64,000 bases of DNA from Belliella baltica DSM 15883 (GCF_000265405.1 NC_018010.1:3245501-3309500); one strand, 5' to 3'; numbered from the stretch's first letter, positions 1 through 8,737 are shown. Numbers and translations: made by a program. The notes: generated by a model from the sequence alone, not told the origin.

Positions 1-527
1 TTCGCATCTGGTGTGTAGGCTGTGCGCTCTCTTTTGACCAAATTAAAATTGATCAAGGCATTAGAAAAGTCTTCCAATTGAAACTGTGCATAACCCATTT
101 TAAAAAGTACTTCAGCGCGCTGTTCTGGCCAAATCTTGTTGGTATCCACTTGTTTGAAGGCAGGAATAGCTTCTCTGTAATTTCTTCTTTCAAAAAAGAA
201 ATTGCCCAAAATGTGGGCTGCTTCATTTACTTTTGGATGATCCGGATGCTTCCTGATAAAATTATAAACCAAATCCGAGGCTGCAGGATTGTCTATTTTC
301 AAAGCTGATATGGCATGATGAAAATCAACAAAAACTTGATCATTTTTTGAAAAATCATTATTCTTGAGTTCTTCAAATTCATATTTGGCAGCACTAAAAA
401 GTTGCTTATCATAAAGTTCAAAATTATCATCTAATATTTTTTGTGAACCTCTTTGGTAAATACCTGATTGGGCAAAGGATAACTGAATGGATAAGCCCAT
501 CCAAATCAATAAAAGAATTTTCTTCAT
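1..527 (-). CDS. TPR-repeat exported protein (partial, runs off the left edge)
   Basis: This is the N-terminal part (about 175 residues) of a protein read leftwards out of the window, so there is no stop codon. It begins with a clear signal peptide (MKKILLL...SFAQ), so the product is exported. The body is helical and TPR-like: a block around residues 85-150 (PAASDLVYNFIRKHPDHPKV, then a GNFFFERRNYREAI segment) resembles the BamD/YbgF type of TPR used in envelope assembly. The start codon is 17 bases from the holA stop, so it may be co-transcribed downstream of holA. Function unknown; large TPR proteins of this sort are common in Bacteroidota. Confidence 0.7.
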   Translation of the reverse strand, partial: MKKILLLIWMGLSIQLSFAQSGIYQRGSQKILDDNFELYDKQLFSAAKYEFEELKNNDFSKNDQVFVDFHHAISALKIDNPAASDLVYNFIRKHPDHPKVNEAAHILGNFFFERRNYREAIPAFKQVDTNKIWPEQRAEVLFKMGYAQFQLEDFSNALINFNLVKRERTAYTPDA

Positions 528-544
528 ATTTGTCAAAATGCTAA

Positions 545-1567
545 TTAATGCATGATTTTGAATATCATTTCCTTGAGAATCAATGATTCATCTACTTTAT
601 TTAAATCCACGCCTTTTGAGCGAAGATCTGCCTCTTTGATGAACGCAAACGCTTCAATAACCTTGCCCAAATTATAATTTTTAGCTGCTATGTGGTATTC
701 TTTTACGAAGTATGGATTTACACCTAATTTCTTGGCCAATTCAGCATCGGAAGCTCCTTTGAGGTCATGATACAACGCTAATCGACTAAAATAATTATAG
801 ATGACTATGATCGTTGGAATCAGAGGGTTTGCTTTGGGATTTTGCAAAAAGTAATGAATGATTTTATTTGCTTTCAACACATCTCTAACTCCAATGGCTT
901 TGGTTAATTCGAAATTGTTGTAATCTTTATTGATACCAATAAATTTATGAATATGCTCAGCTGTGATTTGGGTAGATTCTGTGAAATTAATCAACATTTT
1001 CCCAATTTCATTGGTCATCACTTCAAGATTATTCCCAATGCTTTCTGCTAGTAAAACAGCTGTTCTATTATCAATTTTATGACCTTGAGTTTGTATATAG
1101 CCTTCAATCCACGCTGCAAGTTTATATTCTGGGACTTTATCAGACTTGACTAAGACAGCTTTTTTATCAAGCTCCTTTGCTAGCGCTTTTCTTCCATCTA
1201 GTGATTTGTACTTGAATGCAAATACCAAAATAGTACTTGGCAAGGGATTTTGAATATAGTTAATCAATAATGTGTCGATTTCCTCACGACCTATTCCCCA
1301 GATATTTTGAGCTTCTTTGACAATCACCACTTGTCGATCTGCCATCATGGGAAATCTTCTAGCATTACCCAAAATCGCAGTCATTGGTGCATCCTTTCCG
1401 TACATGATGGTTTGGTTGAAACCTTTTTCATGCTCGGCAATAGCATGCTTTTCAATATAATCGCTGATGACATCAATAAAATGTGGTTCTTCTCCTTGCA
1501 AAAAATAGATGGGTGCATATTTGCCTGCCTTGAGGTCTTTAATTACGTCTTCTGGTTTACTTGGCAT
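545..1567 (-). CDS. holA: DNA polymerase III subunit delta
   Basis: Delta subunit of the clamp-loader complex, which opens the sliding clamp and loads it on primed DNA in the cytoplasm. The N-terminus has the family pattern YFLQGEEPHFIDVISDYI; the middle (about residues 60-200) is the AAA-like fold and the C-terminal third is helical, as expected for HolA, and the length (340 residues) fits. A start five codons further upstream is possible, but a TATCTTTG -7 element lies at 1585-1592 on this strand and would start transcription just upstream of the internal ATG at 1567, so I chose that one. Divergent from the TPR gene at 1698. Confidence 0.9.
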   Translation of the reverse strand: MPSKPEDVIKDLKAGKYAPIYFLQGEEPHFIDVISDYIEKHAIAEHEKGFNQTIMYGKDAPMTAILGNARRFPMMADRQVVIVKEAQNIWGIGREEIDTLLINYIQNPLPSTILVFAFKYKSLDGRKALAKELDKKAVLVKSDKVPEYKLAAWIEGYIQTQGHKIDNRTAVLLAESIGNNLEVMTNEIGKMLINFTESTQITAEHIHKFIGINKDYNNFELTKAIGVRDVLKANKIIHYFLQNPKANPLIPTIIVIYNYFSRLALYHDLKGASDAELAKKLGVNPYFVKEYHIAAKNYNLGKVIEAFAFIKEADLRSKGVDLNKVDESLILKEMIFKIMH

Positions 1568-1584
1568 AATTGAAATTTTCAATT

Positions 1585-1592
1585 CAAAGATA
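1585..1592 (-). promoter_or_regulatory. -7 promoter element for holA
   Basis: Reads TATCTTTG on the minus strand, an exact match to the Bacteroidota TAnnTTTG -7 element. Transcription would begin roughly six bases downstream, past the first in-frame ATG (1582), which argues for translation from 1567. Confidence 0.55.
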
Positions 1593-1661
1593 GAAAGATT
1601 TAACTTTTTAAAAAGTCCATTTTTAAGTCAAAACTTAATTTATTCTAAACTTTATAGGCCT

Positions 1662-1669
1662 TACTTTTG
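1662..1669 (+). promoter_or_regulatory. -7 promoter element for the TPR gene
   Basis: Reads TACTTTTG, an exact TAnnTTTG match. It lies inside the open frame that continues upstream to 1509, so translation must start after it; this supports the GTG at 1698. Confidence 0.5.
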
Positions 1670-1697
1670 TATTGCTAATAGACAAAAAGAAATACAA

Positions 1698-2417
1698 GTG
1701 GGAAATTTTGATTTAAGTGTTGGATACTTTAAGGAGGGAAAATTTGATCTTGCATTAAAAGAAATTAATGCTTGTATCAAAGAGGATAAGAAAAATGCTG
1801 AGCTTTACTTTTTTAGAGCTAGGGTTCATTCTCGACTTGGTAATTTTGAATTATCGCTAGAGGATTTTGATTACCTCACTCAATTAGAACCGTTCAATCC
1901 AAGTTTTATCAGTGATCGTGCTGTTGTTTTACATCTCTTAAAACGCAACGAGGAAGCCGCTACAGAATTCGATCGAGCACTGAATCTGGAACCTTCAAAT
2001 CCCTATAGATATTCAAGCCGGGCATATTTTAGGGATAGAATTGGAGATTTTCAAGGAGCTATAGATGATTATACAAAAGCCATTGAAATGGATCCTGAAG
2101 ATGCCGTATCTTACAACAATCGAGGGTTGGTTGAAGAAAAAATGGGATACATGTCTCGAGCAAAAAAAAGCTTTGAAATCGCAGATGATTTGGTAGGGTA
2201 TAAATCAAGTCAACAAACAAAAGCTAAAAGTGCTGACACTTCTGAAAAAAATAAAGCAACATTTTCAATGCCTAAGCAAGAAAATGCTGCCTCTAAACTA
2301 AGCTTGGACGGCTATTTTAATGTATTCAAGAAAATCTTTACAGACAAATCTACTTGGAGTGAGTTTGTAGATTTTATCGGTTCCGGATTCAAAACTAAAA
2401 CTCCTAGAGATTCTTGA
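1698..2417 (+). CDS. Tetratricopeptide repeat protein
   Basis: A protein of about 239 residues made mainly of TPR units (about residues 5-175), such as NAELYFFRARVHSRLGNFEL, NPYRYSSRAYFRDRIGDFQG and DAVSYNNRGLVEEKMGYMSR. The last 65 residues are polar and lysine-rich. No signal peptide, so probably a cytoplasmic scaffold. The open frame extends back to 1509 inside holA, but that stretch lies before a promoter element and is not TPR-like; no ATG is available between, so I use the GTG at 1698. Its stop overlaps the stop of the convergent UspA gene by 14 bases. Partner unknown. Confidence 0.7.
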   Translation: MGNFDLSVGYFKEGKFDLALKEINACIKEDKKNAELYFFRARVHSRLGNFELSLEDFDYLTQLEPFNPSFISDRAVVLHLLKRNEEAATEFDRALNLEPSNPYRYSSRAYFRDRIGDFQGAIDDYTKAIEMDPEDAVSYNNRGLVEEKMGYMSRAKKSFEIADDLVGYKSSQQTKAKSADTSEKNKATFSMPKQENAASKLSLDGYFNVFKKIFTDKSTWSEFVDFIGSGFKTKTPRDS

Positions 2418-3246
2418 TCACATAAAGTGGTTTGTTGATAAAATAAGACATTTTCCTAGACAGGTTATTTGCAAAGAGTTGGTCAAACCAGCTCTTTTTT
2501 TTACTTAAGGTAACTAGCATATCTCCCTTAGCAGTAATTAGGTAATTTTCTAGTCCTAGTCCAGGTTCATCTCTGTAAGATTTTAAGACAAAGTTCTTTT
2601 TTTCATACTTTATGAAAGGCTCAATCTCTTGAACCATCGTTTGATGCAGAGGCTTGTCTATTGTTTTTGATTTTGAACTCACATGTACTAAATCAATTTC
2701 TGCATCAAAAAATCCAGCCAATTCCACAATCTTTTGAATCGCTATTTTGTCTTCCTCTACATAATCTGTTGCATAGACAAACTTTCTAGGAGTTTTAAAA
2801 TAAACCTTCCTGGGAATAAGCATAACATCGATTTCTGATTTGTCAACTAAATTAGAAGATCTTGTACCAATAAAATTGGTCTTAAAATCATTCACTCCTT
2901 CAGTTCCCATCACAATCAAGTCAGCTTTTAGATTTTCCGCGAACTCCAAAATGGAGGATACTATTTTACCTTCTTTGAATTCAGCTTGGCAAGATTTCAA
3001 TCCTTTGCTCAAACTTTCATCTTTAACAGCAGAAACAAGGTTGTTCAGCTTCTTTTTGATAAAACTGTATTGATCTCCTGAATGAAAATCGTTTGAAGAA
3101 AGCTTCTGATAGTCTTCTTTGTCTGGGATATGAACCAAATATAGATCAGCTTGGTATTTCTCTCCAAGTTTGGCAGCATATTCGATTGCATTCAATGAAC
3201 ACTCGGAAAAATCTGTAGGGCAAACAATCTTGAAATTATCTTTCAT
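2404..3246 (-). CDS. Universal stress protein, tandem UspA domains
   Basis: A 280-residue cytoplasmic protein with two UspA folds. Domain 1 (about 1-145) starts KIVCPTDFSECSLNAIEYAA and ends with the ATP-binding pattern G-x2-G-x9-G-T (GTEG...GTRSS), so it probably binds ATP. Domain 2 (about 155-280) begins KFVYATDYVEEDKIAI but lacks the glycine motif, so it is likely a non-binding partner. Tandem UspA proteins act in stress survival, but the specific role is not readable. It lies 15 bases after the dehydrogenase gene at 3262 and is probably co-transcribed with it. Confidence 0.88.
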   Translation of the reverse strand: MKDNFKIVCPTDFSECSLNAIEYAAKLGEKYQADLYLVHIPDKEDYQKLSSNDFHSGDQYSFIKKKLNNLVSAVKDESLSKGLKSCQAEFKEGKIVSSILEFAENLKADLIVMGTEGVNDFKTNFIGTRSSNLVDKSEIDVMLIPRKVYFKTPRKFVYATDYVEEDKIAIQKIVELAGFFDAEIDLVHVSSKSKTIDKPLHQTMVQEIEPFIKYEKKNFVLKSYRDEPGLGLENYLITAKGDMLVTLSKKKSWFDQLFANNLSRKMSYFINKPLYVIKNL

Positions 3247-3261
3247 AGTTTTCTGGGGATT

Positions 3262-4182
3262 TTAATAGCCTTTCTTCCTATCTATAAGATTGACTAAGGG
3301 TTGATTATTTAGCATTCTTTTATAATTCTCCAAAATTTGGGGGGCAGCAGCTTTAGGATTAGTGACACTTGCAATATGTGGTGTAAGAGTAATTTTCTCA
3401 TTCTCCCAAAAAGGGTGATCTTGCGGAAGTGGTTCTTTTCTAAATACATCTAACATTGCTCCTGAAATGAAACCTTCTTCAATAGCAGTCAAAAGATCCT
3501 CTTCTACCAAGTGACTTCCCCTAGCTACATTAATCAAGTAAGTACCCATTGTACATTTTCTAAAGAAATCAATATTTAGAAAATTCTCAGTTTTTAATGT
3601 TAAGGGTAAAAGACAAACCAAAACATTCACTTTTTGTAGGAAACTATCGAGTTGATCTCCATAAAAATATGGATAAGTCAAGTTCTCCTTTGGAGAATTC
3701 CCATAACCAAAAACATTGAAATTCATAAATTGAAGTTTCTCAACCACGTCGCCACCCAACTCTCCTACACCCAAAACGCCTACATTTACTTCAAGCTCTG
3801 GACTACTCATATCCCAGACTTTCGATTTCTGAAGTTGATAAAATCGAGATGTGCGTCTATGGAAATTCAAAATTCCCATAATGCAATAATTGGTCATAGA
3901 AAAAGTCAACTTTTCATCTACTATCCTAGTGATAGGAAGACTAGAATCAATTGTTTCATCAGATAAGATATGATCCACACCAGCCCCCATAGAACAAATT
4001 AGCTTCAAATTGGGAAATTCATGTAAAATCCCCTTAGGGTGCTGCCAAAGCATCACAGCGGTAATTTTATCTTTATTGACAATATCTGGAAATACTTGAA
4101 TATCTATTTCCTTGTCAATTTCTTTCATATTTTTAATCCAAGCACTAGGATTTCTCCCTGGTGAAATAATTGCAATTGCCAT
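3262..4182 (-). CDS. 2-hydroxyacid dehydrogenase, glyoxylate/hydroxypyruvate reductase A type
   Basis: NAD(P)-dependent D-2-hydroxyacid dehydrogenase of 306 residues. The dinucleotide-binding motif GVGELGGDVV is near residue 135. The catalytic set is present: Arg in NVARGSHLV, Glu in RKEPLP and His in TPHIASVTNP. Overall it is closest to the GhrA branch (short N-terminal catalytic half), which reduces glyoxylate and hydroxypyruvate; the substrate here is not proven. First gene of a likely two-gene unit with the UspA protein. Confidence 0.85.
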   Translation of the reverse strand: MAIAIISPGRNPSAWIKNMKEIDKEIDIQVFPDIVNKDKITAVMLWQHPKGILHEFPNLKLICSMGAGVDHILSDETIDSSLPITRIVDEKLTFSMTNYCIMGILNFHRRTSRFYQLQKSKVWDMSSPELEVNVGVLGVGELGGDVVEKLQFMNFNVFGYGNSPKENLTYPYFYGDQLDSFLQKVNVLVCLLPLTLKTENFLNIDFFRKCTMGTYLINVARGSHLVEEDLLTAIEEGFISGAMLDVFRKEPLPQDHPFWENEKITLTPHIASVTNPKAAAPQILENYKRMLNNQPLVNLIDRKKGY

Positions 4183-4402
4183 TAAATTTATTTCTAATGT
4201 AAAATATTAACAAAATAAAATTTTAACTAATCGATCGTTTGTAGGATTACCAAAGATTGATCAATTTTAGGTACTGATATTGGAATTTATAAAAAGAGAG
4301 CACAGTCATATAATTGATTTTTTTCTCTTTTATATAATATAATTTCAATGTAACTACACAAATATGAATTTTAGATGAATTTTACCAAAAAACACTATTA
4401 AA

Positions 4403-5254
4403 ATGAACTTCAAATCTTATTTATTGCTCATTAGTTTGTTGATAGCTTCAGCAAGCTTTTCCATTGCACAGCAAATAGAAATGCCACAAGCGAGCCCTGC
4501 ATCGAGCATAGCACAAAAAATAGGTCTCACAGATGTCAAAATTGAATACAGCCGTCCAAGTGCAAAAGGGCGAAAGATTTTTGGAGAATTAGTACCGTAT
4601 GGAGATGTATGGAGAACAGGTGCTAATGCAGCAACAATCATTACTTTTTCTACTGAAGTAATGATCGAAGGAAATAAAGTCCCAGCTGGTTCTTATGCGC
4701 TCTACTCCATCCCAGGAAAAAATGAATGGACGATAATTTTATCAGAGAACACTAAACTTTGGGGTGCTGTAGGTTACAATCAGGAGGATGATTTACTAAG
4801 ATTCAAAGTTAAACCTGGAAAAACAGGTCAAAAATATGAAACTATGGAAATCAATTTTGTAGATATGACTGACACGGGAGCTTTTGTAGCCATCAAATGG
4901 GAACAAGTAAGAGTCAAATTCAGAATTGAAACCGAAGTTGATCAAATCGTCATGGGTCAAATCAAAGCTTTGGTAATTGATCAAGAACCAAGCAATCCTG
5001 GCTTGTATTACCAAGCAGCAAATTATTATTTCACCACAAATAAAGATTTACCCACTGCCTTGGATTGGATCAATAAATCAGTTGACTCTGATCCAAAATA
5101 TTGGACCATGCATCTTAAAGCGAAAATAGAACTTGCTTTAGGAAAGAAAAAGGAAGCCATTGAAAGTGCAAATAAATCAATGGAAATGGCTAGAGAGGCA
5201 AAAAATCCTGATTACGTAGGCCTGAATGAAAGGCTTATCAAATCTATCAAGTAA
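4403..5254 (+). CDS. DUF2911 domain protein with C-terminal TPR
   Basis: A 283-residue exported protein. The signal peptide (about residues 1-22, ending SASFSIAQQ) is followed by a DUF2911 domain (about 25-170), recognisable from IEYSRPSAKGRKIFGELVPY, VWRTGANAATIITF and VPAGSYALYSIPG. The tail (about 195-280) is TPR-like. DUF2911 proteins are frequent in Bacteroidota envelopes and have no established activity. Single-gene unit closed by a terminator. Confidence 0.88.
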   Translation: MNFKSYLLLISLLIASASFSIAQQIEMPQASPASSIAQKIGLTDVKIEYSRPSAKGRKIFGELVPYGDVWRTGANAATIITFSTEVMIEGNKVPAGSYALYSIPGKNEWTIILSENTKLWGAVGYNQEDDLLRFKVKPGKTGQKYETMEINFVDMTDTGAFVAIKWEQVRVKFRIETEVDQIVMGQIKALVIDQEPSNPGLYYQAANYYFTTNKDLPTALDWINKSVDSDPKYWTMHLKAKIELALGKKKEAIESANKSMEMAREAKNPDYVGLNERLIKSIK

Positions 5255-5260
5255 TATTTT

Positions 5261-5297
5261 AGCCTCTGACTCTAATGAATCAGAGGCTATTTTTTTA
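5261..5297 (+). terminator. Intrinsic terminator after the DUF2911 gene
   Basis: Perfect 9-bp arms AGCCTCTGA / TCAGAGGCT separated by 10 bases, followed by ATTTTTTTAT. Confidence 0.85.
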
Positions 5298-5329
5298 TCT
5301 TTCTGACATGTACTTAAACACCCATCCTT

Positions 5330-5833
5330 ATGTCAAAAGTCAAACCAGGAATAAAAAAAGTAGCCACAATCTGTGTCTTGAAAAATGGTGATCATTTCTT
5401 ATTACTTAAGAGAACCAAAGATCCTAATAAAGGCCTTTACACTCCTTTAGGGGGAAAATTAGATCCATTTGAAACGCCACTAAATGCAGCTATTAGAGAA
5501 ACTTGGGAAGAGTCAGGTATCAAAGTCAACAATATGGAATTTCGAGGAATTTTAACGGAAACTTCCCCTGTTGATTATAATTCTGTTGATTATAATTGGA
5601 TCAGTTATGTGTATTTGGCAGAAATAGAAAAAAAGGTTATCAAAGAAAGTGAAGAAGGCACTTTGGAGTGGATTCACTTGAATGATTTGATCAAATTACC
5701 AACTCCCAAAACAGATATTTTTATTTACAAAAGTTTGATTGATGGAACAAAATTCATCTTCAATGCTGAATATGATGAAGACTTAGAACTTCAATTGATG
5801 ATCAATGAATTGACAGAAGAAAAATTAATTTAA
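5330..5833 (+). CDS. Nudix hydrolase (MutT-like)
   Basis: A 167-residue Nudix protein. The Nudix box runs from GGKLDPFETPLNAAIRETWE to EESG at about residues 41-63 and keeps the G-x5-E-x7-REUxEE-x-GU residues. Such enzymes cleave nucleoside diphosphates linked to another group; the length and the LKRTKDPNKGLYTPLGGKL context resemble 8-oxo-dGTP diphosphatases, but the substrate is not certain. A weak -7-like element TATCTTTC lies at 5296-5303, right behind the previous terminator. Confidence 0.85.
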   Translation: MSKVKPGIKKVATICVLKNGDHFLLLKRTKDPNKGLYTPLGGKLDPFETPLNAAIRETWEESGIKVNNMEFRGILTETSPVDYNSVDYNWISYVYLAEIEKKVIKESEEGTLEWIHLNDLIKLPTPKTDIFIYKSLIDGTKFIFNAEYDEDLELQLMINELTEEKLI

Positions 5834-5947
5834 AATTGAAAATGCCAAATGTTGCTTTGATGATCTAAACAATCGATTTCGAAGAATTGAATGAAAATTT
5901 TAAAAAGTATTTTTGGTAATAAAAGTGTTTATTTTTTAATAATATCC

Positions 5948-5955
5948 TAATTTTG
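5948..5955 (+). promoter_or_regulatory. -7 promoter element for the serine-biosynthesis fusion gene
   Basis: TAATTTTG, an exact TAnnTTTG match, about 31 bases before the ATG at 5987. Confidence 0.5.
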
Positions 5956-5986
5956 GACATCAATTCATTCAAACTTTGTTATAATA

Positions 5987-7879
5987 ATGCCCAATAACAC
6001 AAAATTCATCATTGACTTTGACAGTACATTTACTCAGGTAGAGGCCTTAGACGTTTTAGGTGAAATCAGCCTTGCAAATGATCCTAATAAGAATGAGAAA
6101 CTCAAAGCCATTAAAGATATCACGGATAAAGGCATGGAAGGCACGCTCAACTTTCGCGAAAGCTTGGAACAAAGGCTAGCCATACTTGAAGCAAGCAAAC
6201 CTCAAATATCTGAGTTAATTGAAAACTTAAAAAATAAGGTTTCAATGTCCTTTCAGCGTAACAAAGAATTTTTAAATGAAAATGCTGAGAATATCATCAT
6301 CATTTCCAATGGGTTCAAGGATTTTATTACACCCATAGTAAGTGAGTTTGGTATCAAATCTGAAAATGTCTTTGCAAATGAATTTGTATATGATGAATCT
6401 GGAAAAATAGTAGATTTCGATAGAGAAAATATTCTTTCTAAGAATGGAGGAAAACCAGAAACCATCAAAAATCTTAACTTAGATGGTGAAATTTATGTAA
6501 TAGGCGATGGCTACACAGACTATGAAATCAAAGCTTCAGGAATGGCCAATAAATTTTATGCATTCACTGAAAACATAAACAGACCAAAAGTAACTTCAAA
6601 AGCGGACCACATCGCTCCTAGCCTTGATGAAATTCTTTATGTGAATAAAATGAATAAGAAATTCTCTTACCCAAAAAGCCGAATTAATGTCTTGCTTCTA
6701 GAAAATGTTCATCCTATTGGAGTGGAACTGATGAAGCAAGAAGGCTATAATGTGGAAGTTATTGCTTCCGCCCTTTCTGAAGATGAACTAGCTGAAAAAA
6801 TCAAGAATGTCAGTGTTCTAGGGATTCGCTCAAAAACAAACGTTACCAAAAAAGTCTTAGAAAATGCAAATAGATTGATTTCTATTGGAGCTTTTTGTAT
6901 CGGTACAAATCAGATTGATTTGGAAACCTGTACAGAAAAAGGAATCGCTGTATTCAATGCTCCTTTTAGCAATACTCGCTCTGTGGTGGAAATGGCCATC
7001 GCTGAAATTATATTTTTGATGCGCGGATTTCATGACAAAAGCCATGGAATGCATCAGGGAATATGGGATAAATCTGCAACTGGAAGTTTTGAAATCAGAG
7101 GAAAAAAACTCGGAATCATCGGTTATGGAAATATAGGCGCTCAACTTTCTGTACTAGCAGAAAATATGGGTTTGGATGTTTACTATTATGATGTCATCGA
7201 AAAACTTGCGCTTGGAAATGCTACAAAGGTAGATTCATTGGATGAATTGCTTGGAACTTGTGATGTGATTTCTCTACATGTTGATGGTAGAAAAGACAAC
7301 AAAAACATACTTGATAAAACAAAGATTGCGAAGATGAAACCTGGCTCCTATTTACTCAACCTAAGTAGAGGTCATGTTGTAGATATTGTAGCACTTAAAG
7401 ATGCATTAGAGTCCGGACATATTGCTGGAGCGGCGATCGATGTATTTCCTGAGGAACCAAAAAACAATTCGGAGCCTTTGGTTTCTGAATTGATAGGTCT
7501 GAAAAATACAATTCTGACTCCACATATAGGTGGTTCTACTTTGGAGGCGCAGCAGAATATTGCCCGATTTGTTCCCGGTAAAATCATGGAATACATCAAT
7601 ACAGGTAATACATACAACTCTGTAAATTTCCCAAATATTCAATTGCCTTTCTTGAAAGATGCGCATAGACTGATTCATATCCACCAAAATGAACCTGGTG
7701 TACTTGCAAAAATCAACAATTGCCTCGCTAAACATGAAATCAATATTGTAGGTCAATATCTCAAAACCAACGAGAAAATTGGTTACGTAATCACAGATAT
7801 TGATAAAGCCTATTCGCCTGATGTTATCGATGATATGAAAGAAATCCCTGGAACGATCCGTTTTAGAGTTCTTTATTAA
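5987..7879 (+). CDS. serA: Bifunctional phosphoserine phosphatase / D-3-phosphoglycerate dehydrogenase
   Basis: A 630-residue fusion. Residues 1-215 are a HAD phosphatase of the SerB type, with nucleophile motif DFDST (Asp10, Asp12) and motif VIGDGYTDYEI near 170. Residues 230-540 are a SerA-type dehydrogenase: Arg in GIRSKT near 280, NAD-binding GYGNIG near 378, Glu in PEEP near 488 and His in TPHIGGST near 512. The last 75 residues look like an ACT domain (HQNEPGVLAKINNCLAKHEI), the usual site of serine feedback. The protein could catalyse the first and last steps of serine synthesis; the middle transaminase (serC) is not in this window. Strong promoter and terminator make it a single-gene unit. 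Confidence 0.9.
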   Translation: MPNNTKFIIDFDSTFTQVEALDVLGEISLANDPNKNEKLKAIKDITDKGMEGTLNFRESLEQRLAILEASKPQISELIENLKNKVSMSFQRNKEFLNENAENIIIISNGFKDFITPIVSEFGIKSENVFANEFVYDESGKIVDFDRENILSKNGGKPETIKNLNLDGEIYVIGDGYTDYEIKASGMANKFYAFTENINRPKVTSKADHIAPSLDEILYVNKMNKKFSYPKSRINVLLLENVHPIGVELMKQEGYNVEVIASALSEDELAEKIKNVSVLGIRSKTNVTKKVLENANRLISIGAFCIGTNQIDLETCTEKGIAVFNAPFSNTRSVVEMAIAEIIFLMRGFHDKSHGMHQGIWDKSATGSFEIRGKKLGIIGYGNIGAQLSVLAENMGLDVYYYDVIEKLALGNATKVDSLDELLGTCDVISLHVDGRKDNKNILDKTKIAKMKPGSYLLNLSRGHVVDIVALKDALESGHIAGAAIDVFPEEPKNNSEPLVSELIGLKNTILTPHIGGSTLEAQQNIARFVPGKIMEYINTGNTYNSVNFPNIQLPFLKDAHRLIHIHQNEPGVLAKINNCLAKHEINIVGQYLKTNEKIGYVITDIDKAYSPDVIDDMKEIPGTIRFRVLY

Positions 7880-7920
7880 TTGAATTGCTAAAAATAATTA
7901 TCTCTTACCTATTGAATTTG

Positions 7921-7957
7921 GCCAATATTGCTTTTTGAAGCATTATTGGCTTTTTTT
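7921..7957 (+). terminator. Intrinsic terminator after the serA fusion
   Basis: Arms GCCAATATTGC and GCATTATTGGC (one mismatch) around an 8-base loop, followed by seven T. Confidence 0.85.
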
Positions 7958-7980
7958 CTTTTAGCTTTCATATTGAATTT

Positions 7981-8092
7981 TATCGTTGATTTCAGAGATA
8001 TTTAGCATTATCGTTGATTCACAGGATAGTTTAAATTATCGCATAAATCGACGATATTTTGAATTATCGTTTATTTCGACGATATTTAAAAT
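7981..8092 (+). promoter_or_regulatory. Tandem array of four 28-bp units with internal TATCGT/ACGATA inverted repeats (putative operators)
   Basis: Four 20-bp boxes start at 7981, 8009, 8037 and 8065, exactly 28 bp apart, each beginning TATCG and ending GATA. Box 4 is TATCGTTTATTTCGACGATA (TATCGT-N8-ACGATA); box 3 has TATCGC-N8-ACGATA; boxes 1 and 2 keep the left half best. The 8-bp spacers follow TTTnnAAT. The next register (8093) is the A of the start codon of the SatD gene. This looks like a multi-site operator overlapping the promoter, plausibly bound by the helix-turn-helix of SatD itself; that is inference. Confidence 0.7.
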
Positions 8093-8737
8093 ATGGTAGC
8101 AATAATTAAAGGTGATATCATAGCTTCTAGAAAGCTATTAGATCAAGAAAAATGGTTACAGCCACTCAAATCCCTCTTTTCCAAATGGGGAGATACTCCC
8201 GAGCAATGGGAGTTGGTTTGGGGAGATTTTTTCCAATTAGAAATAAGTAATCCAAAAGAAGCGATTCAAAAAGCTTTGGAAATAAAAGCACTAATCAAAA
8301 AAATTGAGCCAAAAGAAGCAAATAAACAACTCAGCACGCTCGATGTAAGAATGTCCATTGGAATTGGCGAGAAGACTTTTGCAGGAAAAAGGGTCTCAGA
8401 AAGCAACGGACCCGCATTTATCTATGCGGGTGAAAAATTCGAGAAACTTAAAAAAGAGAAAACAAACATTGCCATCCAAAGTCCGTGGGAGGATTTTGAC
8501 AAGGAAATAAACATGTACCTCAGACTTGCAGGTAAATTTATGGACAGTTGGTCAGTTTCTTCTGCTGAATTGGTAGAGATCGTATTGAAAAATCCGAATA
8601 TCACACAGGAAGAAATCGGTGAAATATTGGACATCAAGCAAAATTCGGTAAGCGGGAGATGGAACAGATCTAATATTGATGAAGTCCTGAAAATTGAGAA
8701 AGTGTTTCGTGAAAAACTTCAAAAACTAATCCAATGA
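8093..8737 (+). CDS. SatD family protein
   Basis: A 214-residue protein. Residues 1-150 resemble the SatD family (start MVAIIKGDIIASRKL; RMSIGIGEKTFAGKRVSESN near 83-102; AFIYAGEKFEKLKKEK), a fold reminiscent of nucleotide-handling domains but without an assigned activity. The C-terminal 50 residues form a helix-turn-helix (NITQEEIGEILDIKQNSVSG), so it may bind DNA. No signal peptide. It is preceded by the 28-bp operator-like array and overlaps the next gene by 4 bases (ATGA), a tight two-gene operon. Role unknown; autoregulation is the simplest reading. Confidence 0.8.
   Translation: MVAIIKGDIIASRKLLDQEKWLQPLKSLFSKWGDTPEQWELVWGDFFQLEISNPKEAIQKALEIKALIKKIEPKEANKQLSTLDVRMSIGIGEKTFAGKRVSESNGPAFIYAGEKFEKLKKEKTNIAIQSPWEDFDKEINMYLRLAGKFMDSWSVSSAELVEIVLKNPNITQEEIGEILDIKQNSVSGRWNRSNIDEVLKIEKVFREKLQKLIQ

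Noticed and set aside
1509..1697. N-terminal extension of the TPR gene inside holA
   Set aside because: Not TPR-like, overlaps a real gene and lies before the promoter element.
2404..2417. Repeated 14-base gene overlaps (2404, 20718, 42121, 57589)
   Set aside because: Four cases of equal length are explained by stop-codon and frame constraints; different orientations.
7406..7756. Antisense frame of 116 codons in serA
   Set aside because: Shadow of a well-conserved coding region.
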